From JAGPCK01 sp041675505 (GTDB lineage Bacteria > Bacteroidota > Bacteroidia > UKL13-3): 64,000 bases of DNA. This document shows positions 24,293 to 31,965 of the stretch, piece by piece. The stretch covers positions 1 through 64,000 of the forward strand of contig JBAYTR010000017.1 of assembly GCA_041675505.1 (NCBI GenBank). The letters run 5' to 3'. Made by a program: the position numbers and the translations under genes. The first letter of the stretch is position 1; each line of letters starts with the position of its first letter. The notes below the pieces were generated by a model. The model was not told the origin of the DNA and did not search any database. It worked only from the letters and a program-made list of their open reading frames with translations.

Positions 24293-24300
24293 TATCTTTG
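24293..24300 (+). promoter_or_regulatory. -7 box of the 43-residue gene, 4 nt before the ATG
   Basis: TATCTTTG is an exact TAnnTTTG match, then GGAT and the ATG at 24305. Candidate leaderless start. Confidence 0.45.
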
Positions 24301-24304
24301 GGAT

Positions 24305-24436
24305 ATGAGCAAAGACAAGCAACAACGCGAAGGCAAAAAAGCCAAGCAAACCGTCAAATCGAAAGAGCAGTCGGATTACAAAAAAGCGGATAGCGGAACC
24401 ATCACCGTTCCTTTGCCGTTTAAGAAAGCTAAATAA
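24305..24436 (+). CDS. Small lysine-rich basic protein
   Basis: 43 residues, starting MSKDKQQREGKKAKQTVKSK and ending TITVPLPFKKAK. About 12 lysines, no cysteine, no tryptophan. The first 28 residues are hydrophilic and probably disordered; the end is a short beta-like segment. It has a well-placed -7 box and a clean stop. It could bind nucleic acid, which is a guess from charge alone. It follows the TPR kinase by 52 bp. Confidence 0.5.
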   Translation: MSKDKQQREGKKAKQTVKSKEQSDYKKADSGTITVPLPFKKAK

Positions 24437-24595
24437 ATCAGTTTTTATCGGGCGTTCCTTTGTCAGGTAATTGCCTTAAGTCTTTTTTTATGTATTGAAC
24501 TTTAAGAAAAGAACGCTGTCTCAGGTATGTATACTTCCGTACAAACTCTCCCCAACAAGTTTCACGAAATATATAATCAGGAGAAGCAGGTGAGT

Positions 24596-25453
24596 TTATT
24601 TCTTTTCTGCGTAAACCATGCAGTAGGCCCACAGTTTCTTTTGTAAAGTGGGATATTGCCATACCAAAGCTTTGTAGTGGTTGTGTGCAAAATGACGCAC
24701 CTTGGGATTAAACAGCTTGTAAATATGGGCAATAAAAAACATGCTGATGCCTCCCCAAAAGATGCGTGTGGCAGAGCGTTGAATATTGGCTGAAATATCG
24801 AGGTGTCGGACTTGTTGAAATCCGCCTTGTTCCAGTTTCTTTTTAAATACCTCAGGTGTGTCCACATCCGTCATTGCCCAACCGTTCAATACCTTAAGTA
24901 AACGTTTATTGTCCAATTCACTCATCTGCTCTTTGCCGCGGTAAACATCAGCAATAACCAGTCGGCCACCGGGTTTCAATATCCTGTAGGCCTCGTTTAT
25001 AAAAGCCATTTTATCAGGGGCGGTACCACTACTTTCAATAGCCCATACTACATCGAATGTAGCAGCAGGGTAGCCGGTTTGTGTATAGTCTTTTTGTTCA
25101 AAGGTGCAGAGGTGGTCCACCTGCCTGTCTTTTGCATAACGGCCAGCCGATTCAACCTGTTTTGCACTGAGTGTAATGCCCTTGGTTCGGCAGCCAATGG
25201 TGCGGGCAAGAAAGATGGATGAACCACCCACACCGCAACCGGAGTCAAGCACATAATCTTCAGCAGTTATATGACCAAGTTCAGCCAACCTTTCGTTCAT
25301 TCGTTGCAAGGCCTCGGATAAATTGCTTGTTTTATCGTCCCAGTATCCGTAGTGTAAGGCAAGGTTCTCACTCAGTTTCCAGCCTCTGCGGTAGTGTATC
25401 TCTGTTTGGTCGTAATAGTCAGCTATGTCGGTATTACTGAAAGTTGTATTCAT
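24596..25453 (-). CDS. SAM-dependent methyltransferase (class I, tocopherol/sterol methyltransferase-like)
   Basis: 285 residues from the ATG at 25453; a TTG three codons earlier is less likely. The SAM site is clear: motif I VLDSGCGVGGSSIFLA (about 70-85), an acidic end near GITLSAKQVESA, motif II region FDVVWAIESS, and motif III YRILKPGGRLVIADV. The YYDQTEIHYRRGW start and LHYGYWDD match the group of gamma-tocopherol, sterol and cyclopropane-type methyltransferases, so a lipid or isoprenoid substrate is likely. Single gene on this strand. Confidence 0.85.
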   Translation of the reverse strand: MNTTFSNTDIADYYDQTEIHYRRGWKLSENLALHYGYWDDKTSNLSEALQRMNERLAELGHITAEDYVLDSGCGVGGSSIFLARTIGCRTKGITLSAKQVESAGRYAKDRQVDHLCTFEQKDYTQTGYPAATFDVVWAIESSGTAPDKMAFINEAYRILKPGGRLVIADVYRGKEQMSELDNKRLLKVLNGWAMTDVDTPEVFKKKLEQGGFQQVRHLDISANIQRSATRIFWGGISMFFIAHIYKLFNPKVRHFAHNHYKALVWQYPTLQKKLWAYCMVYAEKK

Positions 25454-25544
25454 GTGTGGCAAATTACGGGTTTATGTTCAAATGGTTGAAAAGGTATTGT
25501 GAAAAACATACCGAGGGTGAAAAATACTTGTGCTGGGTGATTTT

Positions 25545-25785
25545 GGAGAGAGGAGAGGATAGAAGCGAGATTGGAGAGGAAAGAAGAAAGAAGCGAGAAA
25601 CGAGATGTAAAGAGGCGAGATGGGAGAGGCGAGTGATGAGATGAAAGAAGTGAGAGGCGAGAAGCGAGACGAGAGAGGAAAGATGAAAGAGGCGAGATGG
25701 AAGGGAAGAGGAAAGATAAAAGAAGTGAGAAGCGAGAAGAAAGAAACGAGAAGAGAGAAGTTGATACGAGTAAAGAAATAAAGAT
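25545..25785. repeat. Polypurine low-complexity tract built from GAGA(A/G)GCGAGA-like units
   Basis: About 240 nt in which the + strand is nearly all A and G, with recurring AGCGAGA and GGCGAGA words every 10-25 nt. AGAGGCGAGATGG occurs twice (25611 and 25688). Reading frames through it give Ser/Leu/Phe-rich peptides that are not credible. It lies between the methyltransferase start and the lipoprotein stop. Confidence 0.75.
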
Positions 25786-25800
25786 TGATTCAAGAATTTA

Positions 25801-27078
25801 TTACTGAAGTTTATAGCGGTAAACACACATGCCTCTTGGGGTGATGGTAGTGCCGTTTTTGTAGTAGTCGCGGGAGAGTGCGAGGTAGAGGTAGCCACTA
25901 TCGTAGATAAAACTCTGGTTGTAACCTCCGCCTACACCACCGGCACCTCCTGTAGCAAATCCGGGTTTTCCGGTGTAGCTCCATGCTCCGTTTTTGTAAC
26001 TTTTTACTACACATCCGCGGGTGTCACCGTATTTTACAAAGATGCATTCAGGGCAGGTGCTGGTTGCGGTATACAGTAGCGGAGTTTCACCCGGTGTGGG
26101 GCTTGATAGTTCTTTCCACTGCATTCCGTTGTGGGTAAATACACGTGTGTAACCAAATTCAGAGGCTAAGCAAGGAGCCATGGTGAGGTAATCTTTGCCG
26201 CCTTCTTCATATACATTCAGATTGAATCTGTAAGTGACGGAAGTACTGTTTATGGGATACATATCCGAAGTGGTTATTCTGTTCCAGCCGTTACCGTTAT
26301 AAACTGATACATTAGCGGATAGTTTATCGGGTTCTCTTTCACCCAGCCAATAGTTGAGGTAAATGTTGCCGTTTTTCGATACGTTAATCATGTGGTAAGA
26401 AAAATTAGCCTTCCAACTAAAACTGTTCGGAATGAGCGGATAACTGATACGTTGAGGTAATAAAGACCAATTGCCGTTATCATAAATGAATACCGCTAAG
26501 CAGGTTTCTTCCGATTGCCAGGTGTGGTTGTCATAATGAACCGCTGCATACAGTTTTCCGTTTTTAGCAGTGAAAGTGAACCCGTCACTTTGGTGGATGT
26601 TACCTCGTCCGTCAGCATAACCGGGTAATAAATTTAACGGTACTGAGGGGAGTTGTTCCCATGCCCCGCCAGTTGTGCGGTACAACATACATTCAAGTTC
26701 TGTTAATGAGCGTATAAAACCTACATAAGACACATCTCCATCCTGAGAAAACATAAATGTTGGCCGTACTTCATAAGGGTCTACATTACCCGGTACATTA
26801 ATGGGTGCACCTCCGTAATATTCCCATTTTTTGGATAATGAGTTAAATTTTCTTACGCAGGGTTTTTCCAATGTACCATCCCAGTAACCTACGTACACGT
26901 TGTTATTATTGGCACATACCTGAAAGGCATCTACCTTACTGCCAAAGTAAGCATCTTCCATCAATGTCCATTCATTTTTTACCTGTGGGGTAGTGTTGTT
27001 ATCAAGTGATGAATCAGAACTGCAGGAGGTATACATTACAGCCACCAGGAACAGAAGAGAATATGCCGGATGTTTCAT
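25801..27078 (-). CDS. Secreted lipoprotein, probable beta-propeller
   Basis: 425 residues. The lipobox is near residue 19 (VMYTSCSSDSS). The rest has repeated short blocks of the kind NNNVYVGYWDG, NGKLYAAVHYDN, NGNIYLNYWLG and SGYLYLALSRDY, spaced about 60-70 residues, which fits blades of a propeller. Two close cysteine pairs are present (TSTCPECIF; CLAVF). No named family recognised. It probably sits on the cell surface or in the periplasm. The coding sequence ends at the polypurine tract. Confidence 0.65.
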   Translation of the reverse strand: MKHPAYSLLFLVAVMYTSCSSDSSLDNNTTPQVKNEWTLMEDAYFGSKVDAFQVCANNNNVYVGYWDGTLEKPCVRKFNSLSKKWEYYGGAPINVPGNVDPYEVRPTFMFSQDGDVSYVGFIRSLTELECMLYRTTGGAWEQLPSVPLNLLPGYADGRGNIHQSDGFTFTAKNGKLYAAVHYDNHTWQSEETCLAVFIYDNGNWSLLPQRISYPLIPNSFSWKANFSYHMINVSKNGNIYLNYWLGEREPDKLSANVSVYNGNGWNRITTSDMYPINSTSVTYRFNLNVYEEGGKDYLTMAPCLASEFGYTRVFTHNGMQWKELSSPTPGETPLLYTATSTCPECIFVKYGDTRGCVVKSYKNGAWSYTGKPGFATGGAGGVGGGYNQSFIYDSGYLYLALSRDYYKNGTTITPRGMCVYRYKLQ

Positions 27079-27246
27079 TCGGGTATAAATTTATGCTTCA
27101 AAACTACCCTGTTATTAAACGTGAACGCATGACATATGTCAGCATCTTATGATGACTTTGGTCAGTTATACAGGTTATCTTTTTATGATACTGATTCGTT
27201 CACACTCCACATTTATTTGTTGTTAAAGCGAAGTGAGAATTCACCA

Positions 27247-28869
27247 TTACCTCAGGTCATTTTCTTTCCTGATTACAGCTTGTACTGCCTCATCCAGTTT
27301 TTTGGTTACCTCTTCAATGTGTTCAATTACAAACTTGTTGTCGGGGTGGCTGAAATCATTTTTATTAAACAGTTGGGTCATTCCCAAAATGCTGGCCACC
27401 GGGCCTCTTACATCATGTGCCTGCATGTAGGCAATCTCACGCAAAACAGTAGAGTGTTTCTTAAGGTCGCTGAGTTGATCAGAAATCTGTTGGAGGTAAA
27501 TGTCATTTTCTAATTGCAGCTTACTGCTGATAACCCGGTTGCGTTTATTTTTTCTCCATAGAAAGATGATACCGATGATGGCAATCAGAATGAGGAAACC
27601 ATATACTATCGTCATTGACCGGCTGTTCTTTAATTCTAAATCTATGATATTTATCAGTTGCTCTTTCAGCAGAATGTCTTTATCTTTTAGTTCCAATTTA
27701 CGGTTTATCTCCATGCTGGTGACCCTTTGTTCTATCTCGTAGGAACTGATGGAGTCATTGAGTAGGTGGTGTTCTCGCAATAAGCCGTTAGCCGTTTTAT
27801 AATCTCCCTTCAGCTCATAACTTTCTGCCAGTGGTAGCAGGAACTCAATGTACGGATGGAAAAGCCCCAATGTCTTACATTTATTTGTTCCATTTGAAAG
27901 ATATTTTATGGCCTGTTGAATATCACCGGAAGCGTTCTGCCCTGTTTTTTGTAACGTAAGTTGTGCCTTTTTCAGGTATACCGTACCTATATTTCCGGTT
28001 ACGGTTGCTATGCCTCCTTCATTGGAGAGTTCCTTATTGACGTCTATTGCTTTTTGATAATGTTCCAGCGCAGCTTCGAAATTGTTTTTACTAAGGTATG
28101 CATTACCCATGTTGGTGAGGTTAATCTGCATACCCGATTTTGACCCTGTTTGTTTATTTATTTCAAATGCCTTTTGATGCAATGCCAATGCCTTATTGTA
28201 ATTTTTCAGTTCATGGTACACATTGCCTTTATTGCCCCATATTCTGGCCAGCCCGTCCTTATTTTGTTCGCTGATGTAAATGGCTTCAGCCTGCTTGTAA
28301 CAATCCAGTGCTTTTCTCAGTTTTTTCTTACGGAAATAAATAGTGCCTATGTTGTCCAGCAAATAAGCCTGATTGCCTTTCAAACCCAACTTCTCGTAAA
28401 TGCTCAAAGCAGCATAAGCAAACTCCAACGCACGGGCATAACTTGCTTGGTTGGAATAGATAAGACTGATGTTTGACAGCATAGCTGCTTCACTGTTCAG
28501 GTTACCTATATGTTTGTAATATGCTAATGCTTCATTCTCGTAAATAAGGGCATTTTTGTAATCACCCAATGCCGCGTAGTTCATGCCGGTTATGGCCATG
28601 GCTGTGGCTTTCCCCTTTTTGTAGTGTAAAGAATCGGCCAGTACAAATGCTTTTAAGCCGTATTCCACGCCTTTTTTGGGAGATGTATATTGATACCCGT
28701 AGGCAATGTCGTAAAGAATTTTTACTCTGTTGGTATCCGGTAAAGTATTGTTCAGTTGTTTCAGTAAGGAGTCGGTTCTGTAGTCGGAATAACCCTGAGC
28801 ATATACCTGAGTTAAAGCAACAACCCATAGCAGCAATACAGCAGGAGCTTTGATATTACCCATAATCAT
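27247..28869 (-). CDS. TPR membrane sensor protein with a histidine phospho-acceptor domain but no ATPase domain
   Basis: 540 residues; ATG at 28869 or 28863. A signal peptide ends near VYAQG. Residues ~30-360 hold about eight TPRs (ALDCYKQAEAIYISEQNKDG, ALEHYQKAIDVNKELSNEGG), followed by a coiled coil, a membrane helix near 415-440 (IVYGFLILIAIIGIIFLW) and a HisKA-like segment with the H-box QAHDVRGPVASILG. The frame then stops after about 45 more residues, before any N, G1 or G2 box. It cannot phosphorylate itself alone. A TAATTTTG -7 box is upstream. Confidence 0.8.
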   Translation of the reverse strand: MIMGNIKAPAVLLLWVVALTQVYAQGYSDYRTDSLLKQLNNTLPDTNRVKILYDIAYGYQYTSPKKGVEYGLKAFVLADSLHYKKGKATAMAITGMNYAALGDYKNALIYENEALAYYKHIGNLNSEAAMLSNISLIYSNQASYARALEFAYAALSIYEKLGLKGNQAYLLDNIGTIYFRKKKLRKALDCYKQAEAIYISEQNKDGLARIWGNKGNVYHELKNYNKALALHQKAFEINKQTGSKSGMQINLTNMGNAYLSKNNFEAALEHYQKAIDVNKELSNEGGIATVTGNIGTVYLKKAQLTLQKTGQNASGDIQQAIKYLSNGTNKCKTLGLFHPYIEFLLPLAESYELKGDYKTANGLLREHHLLNDSISSYEIEQRVTSMEINRKLELKDKDILLKEQLINIIDLELKNSRSMTIVYGFLILIAIIGIIFLWRKNKRNRVISSKLQLENDIYLQQISDQLSDLKKHSTVLREIAYMQAHDVRGPVASILGMTQLFNKNDFSHPDNKFVIEHIEEVTKKLDEAVQAVIRKENDLR

Positions 28870-28882
28870 TCATTTAGTTATA

Positions 28883-28890
28883 CAAAATTA
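28883..28890 (-). promoter_or_regulatory. -7 box of the TPR sensor gene
   Basis: On the minus strand TAATTTTG, an exact TAnnTTTG match, 13 nt before the ATG at 28869. Confidence 0.4.
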
Positions 28891-29039
28891 AACACTTATA
28901 TTTCATATAAACTAATTCAATCGGCTTTATTTATATGACCAAGTCTCATACAAGCTGAGCCACAGCAGTAATTTATGGCGTTGCCGTTGTTCTATTTTTA
29001 CTTGTACTAAAGGATACACAACTTAACACCACAATTCTG

Positions 29040-29069
29040 TTTGTAAAATGCGGAATAAACTTATTTTTG
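29040..29069 (+). promoter_or_regulatory. Promoter of the second TPR kinase
   Basis: TTTG (29040-29043), 18 nt, TATTTTTG (29062-29069). The stretch 29052-29069 is identical to 22170-22187 before the paralog. Confidence 0.65.
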
Positions 29070-29087
29070 AACTGTACTCAACCAACC

Positions 29088-31127
29088 ATGAACCGCTACT
29101 TTTTACTACTTTCTTTTTTAGCCGCACTAGTTTTTACTTCCTGCGAAAAAAAATATTATTCAAACGATATGAAAAGTTTGGATAGTAACTATGTAAAAGC
29201 CCTGCATTACGACAATATTCCGTACAACAAAAGTCATTCGCGTATTGCCGATGCCATCCAGTTTGTGGATACCGTTTTTTATAAATTGGACAAGCCATCC
29301 ATTGCAGAACAGTTACTGCGTTATGACCGCTTGGTAACGTTTAATTTTAAAGCACGTACTTACAGTTCAGCCATTGCTATTTGCGACAGTATGATTGAAC
29401 TGATAGAACAGGCAGATGCTGTGCCGGTGTTTGCTTCAGAGTATGCGCTGGCTCATTTTTGGGCGGGCGACAGCTATTCCTACATGGGCGATTACATGAA
29501 AGCCTATCAGTGTTATTTTAAAGGGAAAAAACTTGCTCAACCATACATTGACAACTGTGCGCAGGGAGAGTATACTTACCGCATCGGTATGTCGTTGTTT
29601 CGCGAAGGGCAGTACAATGAGTCCATACGCTATTTTAAGAGTTGTATTGCGCCAACAGAAACGTGCACCTCACACGTAAAGTATTTTTACCGCAGGCAGG
29701 AGTTGCTCAACAACATAGGGCTGTGTTTTGAAAAAATGAAACTACCCGATAGTGCCTTGTATTACTACAAAAAGGCATTGGATAAAATTGAAGCGAATGT
29801 GGCTGTTTTTCCTGAAGAATTTAATGCTGATATAGCAAGGGGAGTAGTTTACGGCAACATGGGTAAGGTATACCTGGCCAAAGGAGACACTGCCCGGGCT
29901 GTGCATTACCTGCAACAGAATATCACTATCAACCTGCAACCTTTTCATGATTCACACGATGCCTTTTTTTCTATGCTGCAGTTGTCGAATATTTATACCG
30001 AGCGAAAACTATTGCCCGATGCCTATGCGCTTATTGATCGCGTAAAGCAGGGGATAGATACACTGTTTTATTTGGATACCAAAGAGCTGTTGTTACTTTC
30101 AGCGGCACGTTATCATGAGGTGAAGGGGAACACAGCACTTACCTCCGCTTTTCTAAAAGAGTATGTGGCATTGCGTGATTCAGCAGAAAAACTGAAACGG
30201 CTTTCTAAAGAAATGGACGTGCAGCAGTACCTCACCACACTGGAGCAGGAAGAGGAAAACAGAACGCTGAAAGAAGATAACAGAAGTAAACAACTGCTGG
30301 TGGTTTATTCCCTTGCTATAGGTTTGTTTTTTCTTATGCTGTTGTTGGGAGGCATGTTTTTGTATAAAAAATCACATAGCTATGTGCGTAAACTCACACA
30401 ACTGAATCAAACGGTGGAGCAGCAGAAAACAGAGCTGGAACAACGCAACAAAGACAAGGATCAGATTTTGCGTATTGTGGCCCACGACCTGCGCAATCCT
30501 ATTTGGGGCATTAATGCATTGTCAAAAATAATGCTGGACGATATGCCTGTTTCTGATAAGCAGCATGAAGGAGTTCAACTTATTTACAGCTCTTCTGATG
30601 CTACCATTACCCTTATTAATGAACTGCTGGAGGCAACTATGGGGCTTGATGAGGACATGAAAAAGCAACCGCATGACCTGTGCAAGGTGATTTCAAATGC
30701 AGTAGATTTGTTGCATTTAAAAGCTTCAGAGAAACAGTTGCGGCTGGTGTGGAATGAAGAGAAGTATTCGCCCTTGTTATTTGCGTTTAATAAAGATAAG
30801 ATAGCACGTGTGCTCAATAACCTTATTTTTAATGCGATTAAATTCAGTTATGCCGGAGCAGATATTGTTATTTCAGTAACGGTAGAAAAAGACTCAGCCA
30901 TTGTTGCGGTGAAAGACAGCGGCATGGGTGTTCCGGTTCATTTGCAGGAAAAGATATTTGATACCTTTACACCGGCCAAACGTTCAGGAACAGCTGGAGA
31001 ACAATCATACGGTTTAGGTTTATCCATTTGCCGTACCATTGCTCATGCACACGGGGGTAAACTGTGGCTGGAAAGTAAAGAAAATGAAGGCGCTGTTTTT
31101 TACCTGGAATTGCCGTTGAATAAGTGA
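29088..31127 (+). CDS. TPR-containing membrane histidine kinase (paralog B)
   Basis: 679 residues from the ATG at 29088; a TTG at 29067 lies inside the -7 box. Same plan as the gene at 22198: lipobox LVFTSCEKK (Cys19), periplasmic TPRs, membrane helix near 400-420 (YSLAIGLFFLMLLLGGMFLY), H-box RIVAHDLRNPIWGI (His466), N-box NLIFNAIKFSY, G1 KDSGMGVP, G2 SYGLGLSICR. Complete kinase. The kinase cores of the two are much closer than the sensor halves, as expected after duplication with a change of signal. No response regulator is adjacent. Confidence 0.9.
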   Translation: MNRYFLLLSFLAALVFTSCEKKYYSNDMKSLDSNYVKALHYDNIPYNKSHSRIADAIQFVDTVFYKLDKPSIAEQLLRYDRLVTFNFKARTYSSAIAICDSMIELIEQADAVPVFASEYALAHFWAGDSYSYMGDYMKAYQCYFKGKKLAQPYIDNCAQGEYTYRIGMSLFREGQYNESIRYFKSCIAPTETCTSHVKYFYRRQELLNNIGLCFEKMKLPDSALYYYKKALDKIEANVAVFPEEFNADIARGVVYGNMGKVYLAKGDTARAVHYLQQNITINLQPFHDSHDAFFSMLQLSNIYTERKLLPDAYALIDRVKQGIDTLFYLDTKELLLLSAARYHEVKGNTALTSAFLKEYVALRDSAEKLKRLSKEMDVQQYLTTLEQEEENRTLKEDNRSKQLLVVYSLAIGLFFLMLLLGGMFLYKKSHSYVRKLTQLNQTVEQQKTELEQRNKDKDQILRIVAHDLRNPIWGINALSKIMLDDMPVSDKQHEGVQLIYSSSDATITLINELLEATMGLDEDMKKQPHDLCKVISNAVDLLHLKASEKQLRLVWNEEKYSPLLFAFNKDKIARVLNNLIFNAIKFSYAGADIVISVTVEKDSAIVAVKDSGMGVPVHLQEKIFDTFTPAKRSGTAGEQSYGLGLSICRTIAHAHGGKLWLESKENEGAVFYLELPLNK

Positions 31128-31224
31128 TTGTCTGGGGCTATATTTATATCATGCAAATTTTCTGTTATTTCACAAACAGCTTTATCTTGGTAAAGTAAAA
31201 AAGTATATTGCACATAAAAAAGCT

Positions 31225-31953
31225 ATGCACTGTTTAAACTGTGGTCAATTGGTAAGTGAAAACTTTTGTTCCGGATGTGGTCAAAAAACCACAGTTAAAC
31301 GTATTTCAATAAAAGCTTTGTTGCATGATTTGCCGCACAGTCTTTTTCATGTAGATAAAGGAATACTGAAAAACATCAAAGGCATTATCCATCCACATGA
31401 TACTGTTTTTGGCTATATGGAAGGTAAACGTATCAGCTACTTCAGCCCTTTTTTGTTTTTTCTGATAACGACTTCTGCTGTGCTGCTGTTTACATATTTT
31501 TTCCCCATATCAGGTATAGTGTACACTCCTGTTGAAACAGCTACAGGGGAGGAAGTAGATGTGGCGAAATATGTTGATGCCTACCAGAAATATGTTTACC
31601 TGTTGGCCGTTTTTGTATATGCCCTTCCTTCGGTATGGCTATTCAAACGTGAGTCAGAATTTAATTTTGCTGAACACGTAATTGTGAATCTGTTTGTTTT
31701 TAGTTGGGCCAACTGTATTTATCTTTTGTTTATTTATATACCCTTTAACAAGCAGTTTCCCATTAATGCAATCATGTTACTTTCAACTCTGGTTTTATAC
31801 GGACTTACCTTTCGTCATCCGAACAACGCTGTCAGATGGTTCAAAGCCTTGCTTATAGTGTGCTTACAAACGATGATTTATTTTGCAATCAATATAATTC
31901 TGGTGCTTATTGTAAGTGCTATATTGTTTCCTGAGAAATTATTTCGTTCTTAA
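31225..31953 (+). CDS. DUF3667 membrane protein with N-terminal zinc ribbon
   Basis: 242 residues. The first 20 residues form a zinc-ribbon (Cys3, Cys6, Cys15, Cys18: CLNCG...FCSGCGQ), followed by the conserved HDLPHSLFHVDKGILKNIKG block and three to five membrane helices. This is the DUF3667 family, frequent in Bacteroidota, with no known role. A weak TATATTGC box lies 14 nt before the ATG. The stop is 12 bp from the convergent T9SS gene. Confidence 0.88.
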   Translation: MHCLNCGQLVSENFCSGCGQKTTVKRISIKALLHDLPHSLFHVDKGILKNIKGIIHPHDTVFGYMEGKRISYFSPFLFFLITTSAVLLFTYFFPISGIVYTPVETATGEEVDVAKYVDAYQKYVYLLAVFVYALPSVWLFKRESEFNFAEHVIVNLFVFSWANCIYLLFIYIPFNKQFPINAIMLLSTLVLYGLTFRHPNNAVRWFKALLIVCLQTMIYFAINIILVLIVSAILFPEKLFRS

Positions 31954-31965
31954 AACAATTAACCC

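Noticed and set aside
24438..24595. Possible small gene between the 43-residue gene and the methyltransferase
   Set aside because: No start with a promoter box and no protein-like composition on either strand.
25464..25898. Open frame on the minus strand across the polypurine tract
   Set aside because: Its Ser/Leu/Phe-rich composition simply mirrors the low-complexity DNA, and it overlaps the 3' end of the lipoprotein gene.
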